From positions 6,295,001 to 6,359,000 of the forward strand of contig BSWB01000002.1 in NCBI GenBank assembly GCA_033239125.1: a stretch of DNA of 64,000 bases, read 5' to 3'. Made by a program: the position numbers and the translations under genes. Each line of letters starts with the position of its first letter. The stretch's first letter is position 1. The notes beneath the pieces are model-generated. The model worked only from the letters and a program-made list of their open reading frames with translations, was not told where the DNA came from and did no database searches. Of the stretch, positions 35,361 through 46,677 are shown one piece after another. The DNA comes from Fagopyrum homotropicum. Taxonomy: Eukaryota > Streptophyta > Magnoliopsida > Caryophyllales > Polygonaceae.

Positions 35361-36098
35361 GAGAAATTAAAAAACGTTTATAATTGTCTCCATAAATTAA
35401 TATTAATTTATCCGTTATTTTATGAGATTTTGTTTAATTTTATATTATAGAATTTTTTATCGTCATCTATAAATTGTTTTTTAATTTACACATTTTCAGA
35501 TTCTGATTTTTTAAATATAACTGATTTATTGAAAATGTATGTTTTTTAAATAAAAATATTAGTCTACGGGTATCTTTTTTTTCTGTTGTCATATTATGTT
35601 TTTTAATCATAAAATACGGGTGTTCTTTTTATATTATGTTGGTTGTTACAAGAATAAAGTTCCAGATTTTAAATTTCTTCAACCAATAATTTGTTTTTGC
35701 TTTTGTTTGCATTTTTAAACTTTATTTCAATTTTTGTGTATTTTTTTAAAAAAAACTTTCAGTTTTTATTTTATTATTTATCACACATTTCGTTTCAAAT
35801 TCTTTTTTTTGAAAAAATTATATTTCGGGTTCCATTTAGATAATTACAATATATTAAAGTAATTTTGTTATAAGTCTATACCGGAGTTGTGCATTGTATT
35901 TTTTTATAAAAAAAATGTGCATTGTATAAGTATTAAATTTATGAAGTGTAGAATAATAAGAAGTTCTTTATTTGTGACTATTTTTTCGTTTTGAGAATAA
36001 TCAAATCCGAATTATTATTATAAAATTTCATAAATATATCTTTAGTTCGCAAACTAATATTATAAAGATACCCGCACAAGGTGCGGACTATACGCTAG

Positions 36099-36683
36099 TA
36101 TATATATATAACAACTCCTATTTTGTCCACGTGTCAACTTCTATGGTCATCCTTATCAGTATTTTTTTGATTTATTTACATATTTAACACAATATATTCA
36201 TAGATTTGTCATTAATTATTTTATAAATTGTTTTTAATTAGAATTAGTAAACATTCATCATGCCACGCCATTTTTTTTTATATTAGAATTAGTAAACAAT
36301 CATCAGTCTCACGCAAATCTTCTAACTAGATTTCACATTTTTTAAATTTAAAACTAAATCAAACTTTGCTCCTCTAACTTTATATAATTAAGTAACCGAT
36401 GTCATTGAGAATCAAAGTTAAATCTCTTTTTTGTTATTCCAGTAAAAGTGATAATATATTAAAGTATAAATATAATACTCTAACAATAATCTGTAAGATT
36501 TAAAATTTTATTTTTTTATTAAAAGATTATAATTTAATCTACATAAATATTAGTCATATTAGTTAATAAAAATATTTTTTTTATAAATTAATATCTGATA
36601 TATAATATATAAAAGTAAAAATATAATATTTTTTATTTAGACAAAATTCAGACAAACTTGTGTACACTAATTCACTAAACTAG
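36099..36683 (+). mobile_element. Helitron fragment abutting the previous Helitron
   Basis: The sequence begins right after the CTAG|T of the previous Helitron. It carries 'ttttgtccacgtgtcaa', also found near the 5' ends at 39984 and 40669 on the other strand. It ends 'cactaaactag|t', like the 40051 element. The terminal hairpin has decayed. Confidence 0.6.
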
Positions 36684-36715
36684 TTTGTATGAATAATAGA
36701 AGTAAGGGCCCGTTT

Positions 36716-36995
36716 GGTTTTAAGTCCGGAATCGGACACAGAATGAAACGAATTTAGTCCATACGTATAACCTTATTCATGAAAATTTTTGGAATCATTC
36801 CATGTGGTTTGAAGTAATTGGAGTAGAGTTTAATTGCTTTGGATAACCTATAGGGAAACAAAATATGAGGAAGCAAGTGCATTTTGCATTAAACCATAAA
36901 GGAATAAAATTTCATGAATAAAGATATACATATGGACTAAATTCGTTTCCGTTCCGTTTCCGCTTCCGTTTCTGGAGTTGGAACCAAACGGCCCC
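36716..36995. mobile_element. MITE with 3-bp TAA duplication
   Basis: A 280-bp element has inverted ends 'gggcccgtttggtt' and 'aaccaaacggcccc', flanked by TAA on both sides (36713-36715 and 36996-36998). A 3-bp TNA duplication fits PIF/Harbinger-type MITEs. A close relative is at 62348-62637. Confidence 0.8.
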
Positions 36996-36998
36996 TAA

Positions 36999-37379
36999 GT
37001 GTTTTATATATATAGGTTAAGAGAATTAATATAATTGCATAATTGAGACACATCCTTGCCATTATGCATCATTAAAAAAAACAAAGATCTTCAATAGAAT
37101 GAGTTATTTAAAGGGTCTTCATTATTTAGTTTAGCTGTCCTAACATAAGATACCTTCACCAAAGAGAACAATTTAAGTTATCTATACAAACTTTAATTAT
37201 ATATTATTAATTTTTGAATTCGTGAGCATATGAGGCAAGCATGATATCTTCAATCACGCTCCATCAATACATTTTAGATTAAACAATTAAATTACTAAAT
37301 AATTATCATAGAAAATACAAGGGATATCCATATAACTTTTTCTTTAAAAGATCTAATTCGTATTTTGGATGCAGAATTA
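36999..37379. other. AT-rich intergenic DNA, nothing recognised
   Basis: No coding, RNA or repeat signal is visible here. Confidence 0.45.
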
Positions 37380-38540
37380 TTTTTTTTAGAAAGAATTAGG
37401 GAAATGAGGCTCTTAAAATTTCTACTTTGTAAAATGGACCCTACATAATATAGGAAAAAGTAGACCTGTAAATAAAAAAAATAGAGAAGAATGCAAATGA
37501 TGGTGGTGGGTCCCTTCCTTCTACTTTTTTCTTTTATTTCTCATTCCTTTACTTTTATCTCTCCTCACTTTATCTCAACCGTAACTCTCCCCTCTTGTAA
37601 ATGATAGTGGTGGGCCCTAATTTCTCTATTCCTTCACTTTTCTCTCTTCATTACCTTCTAATTTTTCCCTCTATTTCTCATTTCTTCATTTTTTCTCTCT
37701 CTTCACTTTATCCCACCCGGAACTCTCTCCTTCATGTATTTTTTGGTAGTTGGAACCAAATCTATATTTTTGGGTAGGCTATTTACACTAGATTTTGGGT
37801 ATGTTTTTTACTCGTTTTGTTAAATAGTATTAGTATGTGTTTGATGAATTGAGTATACTGTTTACCCAATTTATGGGTATTATTATTTTATGTTGTAAAA
37901 TGTTACCCAAATTATTGGTACGGTTGGGCATTATATGTTTATTGTTGGGTATATTTTATGGTATGTTTCTTATTGTTGAGTATGTTTAAAGTGAAATGTT
38001 GGGTATGTTTTATGGTTACCCAAACTGTGTTATAATGACCAAATGTCATTTGGTATTGATGTTTGTGTAGAATATCGATTTATGTAAAATTTGGGTATGA
38101 TAAATTCTACCCAATTTATGAGTGCATTGGGTATGAATATTTTATAACACAAAATTCTACCCAATTTATGGGTATGATATTTTTTGATATTTTAGTTTTT
38201 TTTGGGTATGTTTGGGTTTTGGGTATGTATGTTTTCGAGTATGTTTGTGTAGTTTGACAAAATTATTTTGGGTATGAATAGTAACGTTTTTGGGTAAACG
38301 AATATTGGGTAGAAGGTGAGAAAGTATGCATGTTGAGAATTGTTCATTTTTGTAGTAGGTGGAGATAAATATCAAATGTCAAATATGTCAAATCAAATGA
38401 GATGGACAAGTTGATAGCTTTTGTACTATATTTATTTCAACCTATATTTTAGGGACCCAAATTTTCAATTGAAAAAGGGAGGAGTTTTAAATATCAACTT
38501 ATTGGCCTAAAAGGCCCAATTCTCCAATTTATCTTTTTTT
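37380..38540. mobile_element. Repeat element rich in TTGGGTA motifs, copy B
   Basis: This matches the element at 1250-2550 along its length: 'attagggaaatgaggctc' and 'gtaaaatggaccct' at the left, a core of 'ttgggtatgttt' repeats (37770-38310) with the shared 'caaatgtcatttggtattga' phrase, and 'ggcctaaaaggcccaatt' at the right. It is not coding; the 64-codon frame in the core is a by-product of the repeats. Confidence 0.6.
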
Positions 38541-39540
38541 TAATTATATATTTTCAGTTTAGTTCTGCATCTAGTATTCGAAGTGGAAGTTGTTTGGAGT
38601 AAAAATGAGTCAATTAATTTCACACATGGCCTCGAAACCAAAACATAAATAATTTTGTGTTTGGGCCCAAAACTAAATCGAAACAATTTCACGTTTCCCG
38701 AAAATAAAATTAATGCAGTTTTGCGAATGAGCCTCGAAACCAAAACTAATTCCACGTTTAGGCCCAAATGAGTTTTTTTTTTCCTGAAACGATTCTTGCT
38801 TCAGGGCCCAAAGGCGAAATTCATTATTTTATTTTTCCTGAAATGTTTTCGGTTTTAGGTACTGTAAGAGGAATTAATCAGCTTGGTATCGAAAAAACGG
38901 CTTTCATTTCGGGTTTGTCTAATATTCCGATAAAAAAAAAACTACCAATTTATGCATGCCATTTTTTTTTCTCATGGGTTGCATTAATAACTTTAAAAAT
39001 AGATCAAATGAATTTTCTATTTATATATTACGCATTTGTATTATTTATAGCAAGAAAACAAAATAATCTTACTTGGAGACAAACTTGTTGAGATCAGTAC
39101 ATATGCATTGTTTATATGCATTGCGTATGCTGTGGGTTTACGCAATGTGAATCCCATCCAAAACAAACGAAGTATATATTAATCTAGAAGACCGTAGGAA
39201 TAATTAATCGTAGAAAATAAGTCTTTTTTTACGAGAAAACAAATATCTTTTGTTGTGTATATAATACAATTTTTGTAATAATAAGTTTGATTTAAAAATA
39301 TTCTCCTACATATTAATAATTTCAATATTATTTTTAAATAGTATTATTAATAATTAGTTTCATAATAAAATTCACTTAACGTAGATCAAACTTGTGAAAC
39401 TTTCACGATACATTGGTTTAGCGAAACTTATTATGCTTAAAAAAATATCTCATATTAATTATTGAAAAAAAACCTAATATAAGTTAATTGGAATTGTGAA
39501 TTCTCGTGTTATATGGTCAAAATCTTCGATTATAAGCAAC
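38541..39540. other. Unclassified intergenic stretch
   Basis: Near 38620-38830 the phrase 'cctcgaaaccaaaact' with 'gggcccaaa' recurs. A 107-codon plus-strand frame (38768-39091) has a hydrophobic second half, but I do not recognise it and its composition is close to that of its AT-rich surroundings. 'tatgcattgtttatatgcat' near 39102 is a small direct repeat. Confidence 0.35.
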
Positions 39541-39544
39541 ATAA

Positions 39545-39984
39545 AGTCATATATTTGATATCAATTTATAGTAAAAATTATTTTATTAATTAATATGATT
39601 AACATATGAGAATTAATTCTTTTAAAATAAATAAAAGAACATAGTTAAAATTCTATTACAAAGATTATTATTCGATTATTATATTTATACCTTAATATAT
39701 TATCACTTTTACTTAGATCTAGATAGAAGAGCAAAATTTGATTTAGTTTTAAATTAAACAAATATGTCAAATATTGTTAGAAGATTTATTTTTTGATAAA
39801 ATTGACGTGGCATGATGAATGTTTACAAATTCTAATAAGAAAATTTTCTTATAAAATAATTAATGGCAAATCTGTAAATACGTTGTGGCAAATCTGTAAA
39901 TAAATTGGAAAAAAAAGCTGACGTGGACGGCCTTAGAGATTGACACGTGGACAAAATGGTTGCTGCTTTAGTAGTATATATAGA
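39545..39984 (-). mobile_element. Helitron fragment, 5' end preserved
   Basis: On the minus strand it starts 'tctatatatactactaaagc' after an A, then 'accattttgtccacgtgtca'. It matches the element at 40051-40669 for about 400 bases ('ttaatatattatcacttttac', 'caaatctgtaaatacgttgtgg'). The 3' hairpin and CTAG are not found, so the left edge is approximate. Confidence 0.65.
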
Positions 39985-40050
39985 TTATAAAATAGTTTTA
40001 CAATCTATTTTCAATTTCCTCCCATTTATCATACTCGCTTTTTAGCTAAA

Positions 40051-40669
40051 CTAGTTTAGTACCCGCACAAGGTGCGAGTTGTCTGAATAAAAAATATTAT
40101 ATTTTTACTTTCATACATCATATATTTAATATTAATCTATAATAAAAAATTATTTGCTATTAATTAATATAACTAACATGTGAGAGTTATTTTTTTTTAA
40201 ATAAATAAAAGAAAATAATTAAAATTCTATTACAAATTAAAGATTATTCGAGTATTATATTTATACCTTAATATATTATCACTTTTACTTATATAAAGAT
40301 AGAGGAGCAAAATTTGATTTTGTTTTAACTTTAAAAAATGTGTCAAATCTTGTCACAAGATTTGCGTTAGATTTTCTCAACAAATCGAGTTATAATAAAT
40401 CAGTTTGGTAATTTTGATTGGTAGATTGTAGATTTAATTTTTTTTAAAAATTATTTATTCAATAAAATTGACGTGGCATGATGATTGTTTACAAATTTTA
40501 ATTAAAATTTTTTTTATAAAATAATTAATGACAAATCTGTAAATACGTTGTGGCAAATCTGTAAATACGTTGTGGCAAATCTGTAAATAAATTGAAAAAG
40601 TACTAACGTGGACGGCCTTAGAGGTTGACATGTGGACAAAATGGGTGTTGTTTTAGCAATATATATAGT
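40051..40669 (-). mobile_element. Non-autonomous Helitron
   Basis: Read on the minus strand, the 3' end has the hairpin CGCAC-ctt-GTGCG followed by 'ggtactaaactag' and the host T (plus-strand CTAG at 40051-40054). The 5' end near 40669 is diverged ('gactatatatattgct') but aligns with the clean 5' end of the element at 39984. It holds three copies of a 23-base 'gtggcaaatctgtaaatac' unit near 40530-40590. Confidence 0.75.
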
Positions 40670-40797
40670 CTATATTAAGAACACATAAATCGAAGTTATT
40701 TGAAAACATATTTTGATCAATAAATAATTAAAATATATGAAATAAAAAATTACTACGTTTTTACATTAACCAACGATTTAGTGATTGTAACGTCCTA

Positions 40798-42895
40798 AAA
40801 AGGAATTGCAATTGTGCTAGAAATCCGTAAAAAATTTCTTCAAGCTTTATAAAAAAGACATAAACAAGGAATAACTCATAAAACAAGAGTATAAAAAAAC
40901 GATATCGATTCTAAAAGGACGTCATCTTACCAGTTATATAAACCACCCGACTTACATGCTCCTTACCCTGGTAATGACAACATAACCATCCCCACAGTGG
41001 TAGGGTTAGTCTTTTACTAGACTAAGAAGATACATAAACAGTTTATAATATGAACTGGACAAGTGTAAAATCATAAACAATAGCACATGATTGTTTATAA
41101 AACAAAGATGAGTACAAAAATTAAACACGCTTCAAATATGAATGTGAGGTTGCTACACAAAACTGTGATTGTATCAAAACCGTTCAACTGCCAATAATAT
41201 AATAGCAAAACAATATTTTGTTTCCTTTGAAAACATACTTTAAATATGAATATGATTATGCTAACAAATATGTAATTGTATCAAGCCTATCAACCGACAA
41301 TAACATGGTAACAAACCAATACTTTGTTTCCTTTCTAAAAGTCGTCTCAAAGAACCTTTACAAAGTAGATTAAAAATATGTTCAAACATTCTTTATTTCA
41401 AAAACTGTATCCAAATATCAATTGTAAAATGTATATTATTAAAACATGTTCAAGCCTATTTCTTAAACACGAAGGTACCTTCTAACTTAAACCACGGGCC
41501 GGAAGAACACGATAATCACTGATAAGGTGAATCCTCGTACAACACACAATGGTCGGACACAACCTTGACCCGCACAAACCATGAAACCATCGGTAAACAT
41601 GGCCCACCTAAATTGAGGAGCGGAAAGAGCATATCTCAAAAACAAATCAACAAATCTGTTTGCTTAGGTCAAAGACCAAATGAACAAATCAACAAATTTA
41701 TTGACCCGCACAAACCATGAAACCATCGGTAAACATGGTCACCTAAATTGAGGAGCGGAAAGAGCATATCTAAAAAACAAATCAACAAATCTGTTTGCTT
41801 AGGTCAAAGACCAAATTAATGATTTCTTAATCGACATCAACAATCTCACTTCTTCAAAATATCCCAAAAGCATAGCTCATAGATGCAATGCAAACATATA
41901 ATAACCAACACTGACAAAATACCGCTCAAGTCAAAGACGATATCAAAGCTTTCATAATCAACAACAAATTCATTTCCTTAAATGTCACAATGCATGGCTC
42001 ACAATTAATGCATAGTTCATAACTAACAAAATCAGCATTTTAAAATGCATCAAAACAATAAATGCAAGATATAAAATGATGTTAAACTTAAATCATGCTC
42101 GTATAAAAAGCCCATAATTACTTGCCTTAATATGCTTACTCAAACGACACACAAATACCCGCAAGCGACAACTCGATCAATCAAGCAACAAGGATTCTTC
42201 AAATCCTCCCAATCAACCTAAACAAAATAATTGTTTAAAAAATCAACATATATACTACTACTATTTTATCAACACAAAACACCCCTCTAATAGGTGTAGA
42301 ATAACTTACCTAATCTTGAACGTGAGTTGTACGTCACTTAGGGTTCGCAATTACCCTTTCATCCAAACAATCAAGTACCTAGTAATAACATCCCACTATA
42401 TGTTATAAATCCATAAATCAAATTCCCGCAACTTATAACGACGTGTAGCAATTAATGCCTGAGGGTTGAAGAGGACTCACATATCTAAGTCAAACGAATG
42501 TAGAATGATGTGTATCGATGTCGTCTCAAGACTCGTTTCGTGTCCGAAAGTGCTTTCAAGGTGTACAAAACCTAAACAAGATCGAGTACACAGGTTTAAC
42601 TACATTTGCTAAAACGTGGACCATAAAGTATAATTCTAAAAAGTACAAGTCAATTCTAACAATTACAATCTTGGGCCAAAAACTGAAATTTATCCTTTTG
42701 GGATAAATTATAGAATTTCAAAAATTTTGTCCATTTTCAGTAATTATTATTTTGGCCATTTTATGTAATTATCCATATTGGGGCAAATTTGTTAAAGTTA
42801 TAAGGTTGGGTCAAAAAGGTAAATACGAAACATTTGAGCTTTTGTGTAATTATACCAAAAAGATATACATCCCGATTAGGGATTCCCTGAGCATG
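40798..42895. repeat. LTR-like non-coding repeat region
   Basis: It begins 'tgtaacgtcctaaaaagg', similar to the start of the solo LTR at 46678 ('tgtaacaccccgaattc') and of the repeat at 56955. A 136-bp direct repeat lies at 41565-41817, and a looser one near 41140-41340. Bases 42140-42350 are shared with 370-560. I see no coding frame. It may be a large decayed LTR whose right part is broken up by the hAT elements that follow; its right end is undetermined. Confidence 0.45.
41565..41817. repeat. 136-bp tandem duplication
   Basis: Two head-to-tail copies start 'ttgacccgcacaaaccatg' (41565 and 41701). They are nearly identical through 'gcttaggtcaaagaccaaat'; the second is slightly shorter. Confidence 0.9.
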
Positions 42896-42903
42896 GTTGG
42901 CGG

Positions 42904-43788
42904 TAGGGCTGTTAAAACGGTTCCTAAACAATAATTTTTTAGGAATCAGGAACCGAACCATTTTAGTTATGCGGTTCGGTTCCTGTACTTTTACGAGGAG
43001 GAACCGTTTGGAACCGAACCAAATAAGGAACCGAACCATTTTAGGTATACGGTTCGGTCCTTGTATTTTTTTTATGAGTGGAACCGAATTACAAATGAAC
43101 CGTTTTGAACCTAACAAGAACTATTTAACGACTTTCATTTGCATTTGAAATGTAGGAGGAAAGTCCAAATACTTTAATTTTGTTAAAAATATAGATGTTT
43201 TAGTTTTTACATGTTTTGTCTTAATTTTCTCTAATTCTCGATAAATCAAGATTGCCTTATAATAAGTAATTAAGCATTGCTACAACGGAAGATAAAATTT
43301 GAAACCTCAAGTCTATCTCGACGAACTCCACTCATTGTCTTATAAATGGGAGAATTCATTTTTTTTATAGCCTAAGTTAAAGAAACTAACAACAAAATGG
43401 TTGTAGACAAAGAAATTTTGGATTGAAGACAAACCTAGTTCCAGAAGTTGTTGAACAACTAGAGAAACGATTTGGTGAGGAACAAGTGAATGTGAGAGAG
43501 GAACATAAGACAATATTATAGTCATTATACCAAAGAAAGAGACCAATACCTTTTTTAGACCTTTTGTTTTTGTTATATATTATGTTATTTAACTTTTACT
43601 AGTTTACCAAATAATATAAACGGTTCCGATCTATTTTGTTTTAAGGAACCGAACCAAACCAAACCGTTTTTATAACGGTTCGGTTTGAAATAAAACCGAC
43701 AAACAATTAAGAGGAACCGAACCGAACCGTAAAAAACTGGTTCGGTTCCAACGGTTCCGTCAGGAACCGGTTCCGATTAACAGCCCTA
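42904..43788. mobile_element. hAT-type non-autonomous element (885 bp)
   Basis: The ends are inverted, 'tagggctgttaa' and 'ttaacagcccta', flanked by the perfect 8-bp duplication 'gttggcgg' (42896-42903 and 43789-43796). Sub-terminal regions are packed with 'ggttcggttcc'/'ggaaccgaacc' in both orientations, probable transposase binding motifs. It encodes nothing recognisable. Confidence 0.93.
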
Positions 43789-43860
43789 GTTGGCGGGGAC
43801 GGTAGACTTCTCCGGCAAGGGACAAGAGAGAGGATGTCCTTCCAATGGAGTCGTTACAAG

Positions 43861-44045
43861 TAGAGCTGATATATCCCGGGTCGTCCAAACCGGCCCGGCC
43901 CGACTGCCCGCAAAAACGAAGGGGTTGTGCCCGGCCCGGATTATATATATAAAACGATATGACACATTCGTAACAGAACTAATAATAATTACGAATCTAT
44001 TCTCATGATTACACGACAAGCCTGTTCTCATATAATCTATACTCT

Positions 44046-44107
<62 letters not shown>

Positions 44108-45587
44108 AAACCCTAGGAGGCCTTAGTCTTCACTTCACACGCTCCTCATTCTTTCCCCCAATAGGTAGCCTCCCTTTCTCTGAGTTCTCTCCCACTCTGA
44201 ATCTCCCGTTGAGCATCCCACTCTCGCTGGCGTCTCTCACCGGCCCTCAGTCTACCCACCGAGCAACCCTAACTCTCATGGACATCTCTTCTTGGTGTCT
44301 CTCCTTGGCCTCAACGTCTCCATGACCTCTTATTCGAGATTCGGCTGTTGCCCTCATGATGTAGTCCTTAGATGCGGATCAAGGACAGAGTGCGGATCTA
44401 GATCGAGCTTAGCTTCAACTACTCCTTGCGGGTCGATCAAAGTATAGAATGTGAGTTTGCGGAAGCTCTGAGATGGATGCGGAAGCGTACGTTCGATCCG
44501 ATCTAGATAGATCGAACCATCCACGAAATGGAGTAGATAGGATTGACCCTTAAAAAGGATCCTCGATTACGAAAGTCTTGGATCAAAGACTAGATCCAAG
44601 ATAGAACTTTAAGAGGGTGGAATAGGAGGTGATGCCCAAACCAAGTAGGAGGAAATACTTCTCAATATACTTGGATTAAAATTAGACATGTCTTACAAAT
44701 GAGCCAAAGCATCCTTTATATAGGAGAAGATGGTGGCAAATCCTAAGACTTAAATACAAATTTAAAAGCAAATATTCTAGACATTAAAGAAGGGATTTGA
44801 TGGAATCTTCCAAAAAATATCTCAAGTATTCAATGCCTTCTTAAAGGAAGACATTCATAAGAATATCTCCTTTAATTATTAAGCATATAAAATATAAAAA
44901 TATAATTCAAATAAATATAATGGAAAAGTCTTCCATTTGATAGTGGTAGCCAAGGGCATATCACGCCGGAGGTACGAATGGCAACGTCATCCAGAGGCGT
45001 ATCACCTCAGAGTCTCATCGGATCTTATTAGAAGTATGTATGTCGCCCTCCTTGGCTTCCGATTCGAGTTTCGGCCGTCACCCTCAACGTTTCTTCACCT
45101 CTGAATCGTGAATCGGGTCCAGTCCTCAAACTCCAGGCTCTCCTCCACAATCTCTTCATCTTCTCCTATGCATATTACTTCTTTTGAATTGTAAACTCTA
45201 AATTGTGAAGTTGTGTTCTCCTTCTACAGATCTCGTCTTCAGGCTTTTCTTTGAAACGGGCTTCCACTTGAACTTGTACTTTATTATTTCTTGTTGCTTG
45301 ATCTAGGAATTTTGTTGATGCTAATTTTTGTTTTTGCTTCTCTTTAAATCCTCACTTTGGATATATTAATTTACTGATTGTCTTTTGATAATAGGAAAAG
45401 ACAAAAAAGATTCCGGGCATATCACAAGTCTTCAAACTTGAACACTGAATCCGGGTACCCGGTGGGCAACCCAGCCCGAACATCTCGACATGACTAGAAG
45501 CCCGGGATCCTGCCCGGACATCCGGACAAAAAAAATTAGAAAAAGTCCGGTCCGGATCCGGCCCGAACCCGGATAGTATCAGCTCTA
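43861..45587. mobile_element. hAT-type non-autonomous element (1.7 kb)
   Basis: The ends are inverted, 'tagagctgatat' and 'gtatcagctcta'. The flanks 'gttacaag' and 'gttgcagc' could be an aged 8-bp duplication (five of eight match). Both sub-terminal regions are rich in 'cccgg', 'ggcccgg' and 'gtccgg'. A (TA)n run is at 44047-44102. Internal bases 44110-45350 show duplicated phrases such as 'cctctta/ccgattcgagtttcggc' but no gene. Confidence 0.75.
44047..44102. repeat. (TA)n microsatellite
   Basis: About 28 TA units inside the hAT-type element at 43861-45587. Confidence 0.95.
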
Positions 45588-45677
45588 GTTGCAGCCAACG
45601 ACTGACGACGGCGAGTTGTTGCGGTGGAATTGAGGCGAGGGAGGCGGCTTGCAACAACGATTGCGGTGGGTCTGGGC

Positions 45678-45878
45678 CAGTGGCGTAGCTACGGGAGGTA
45701 TGAGAGGGGCTATTGCCCCTGCTGAATTAAGATTATGTTAGTAGTAAATTGATTCAACAAGCTGCAGATGCTCAATTGGTTAAAAAGTGGGGGTTGTACC
45801 AGTAGGTCTCTGGTTTGAATTACTTAATTTAAATTTTTGTTTGGCCCCTCCTGGAATATAGGGTTGGCTCCGCCACTG
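45678..45878. mobile_element. hAT MITE (201 bp) with tRNA-like core
   Basis: The inverted ends are 'cagtggcgtagctacggg' and the reverse complement of 'gttggctccgccactg'. A perfect 8-bp duplication 'gtctgggc' flanks it (45670-45677 and 45879-45886). The core 'tgctcaattggttaa' followed about 35 bases later by 'ggtttgaattac' resembles the A and B boxes of a tRNA gene. Confidence 0.92.
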
Positions 45879-45887
45879 GTCTGGGCG

Positions 45888-46574
45888 GTTTCCGATGGGC
45901 TTCCTCCAACAAAAAATCGTTGCAGGCAGGTCTAATTCCGAGCAGCTCTGGCGTATGTGGTTTCTTGTTGGTGGGTCTAGTTCGAGGTGAAGGAGGAGGA
46001 TTCGTTCCTGGCAGTGGTGGACTTGCGGTTGACAGACTTCAACTCAAGATTTGACCTCAGGGGTGGAGGACCTGGTCGAGGGTGGACGAGGTTCTCTCGG
46101 ATCTGGTAGAATATGGATCGGAAATGGGTAACTTGAAGTCAACGAGCTAGATATGCACTCGATCTTCTTCTCTAGGGGTCCGCTTTTCCCGCGATCGGCT
46201 CTATTGGCGTCGGTGGCTCGAGATGGTGGTTCAGTTTAATGACGAGTTTAAGGGCCTAGTTGGTGATTGAATTGCTCGAAACAATTTGGGTCCGGAAAGT
46301 GAATAGTAAATCCGGGAAGGGAGGGCTTTATTATCGGTGAAGTCACTGGCCTCAAATTTGGGTCCGGAAATTTGAGGCCAGTGACTTCATGTTAGTCACG
46401 CTTGGGTCCGGAAAGTCATTGGCCTCAAATTGCCGGAAACAATTTGAGGCCAGTGACCAGTGAGGGGACATAAAAAGTAAATCGAAAAGGTAACTCATAC
46501 TTGTAAGGGGTTTATTTACGGTGAACTGACCATAATCATACTGTTCGGGTTGGTGTATATTTAAAACCAACCGT
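45888..46574. other. GC-richer intergenic DNA with hairpins
   Basis: It is less AT-rich than most of the window, like the pieces between the hAT elements (43797-43860 and 45588-45669), which together may be one ancestral sequence. No stable open frame. It holds the paired hairpins at 46338-46457. Confidence 0.45.
46338..46457. repeat. Two consecutive hairpins sharing one stem sequence
   Basis: The first hairpin has a perfect 22-bp stem (46338-46359 with 46368-46389) and an 8-base loop 'gggtccgg'. The second has an 18-bp stem with one mismatch (46415-46432 with 46440-46457) and loop 'ccggaaa'. Both stems contain 'tggcctcaaatt', so the segment holds four alternately oriented copies of it. Confidence 0.92.
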
Positions 46575-46677
46575 AATTTGCTATAATCGATTTAGGGTCA
46601 AGTTAGACTGTTCGGGTGGGTCCAAAATGGTCCGGACTAAACTTTAAATAAGGTTAACCCTACTCATACATGATAAA

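Larger units (their letters stand above)
34131..36098 (+). mobile_element. Helitron (1.97 kb) carrying U2 snRNA-like copies
   Basis: The 5' end TC ('tctattatacttactaaaac') follows an A at 34130. The 3' end has a hairpin CCGCAC-aag-GTGCGG (36072-36086), then 'actatacgctag' and the host T. Inside are at least four degenerate U2 snRNA-like copies, one with an upstream sequence element and TATA box. No RepHel protein is encoded, so it would need a helper. Nearby Helitrons at 36099, 39984 and 40051 belong to other families by their 5' ends. Confidence 0.8.

Noticed and set aside
41565..41817. Regular repeats as a CRISPR array
   Set aside because: There are only two long tandem copies with no spacers, in a plant nuclear genome.
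42761..43148. Overlapping frames with repeated Glu-Pro-Asn-Arg as a repeat protein
   Set aside because: They arise from the GGTTCGGTTCC motifs in the sub-terminal regions of the hAT-type element.
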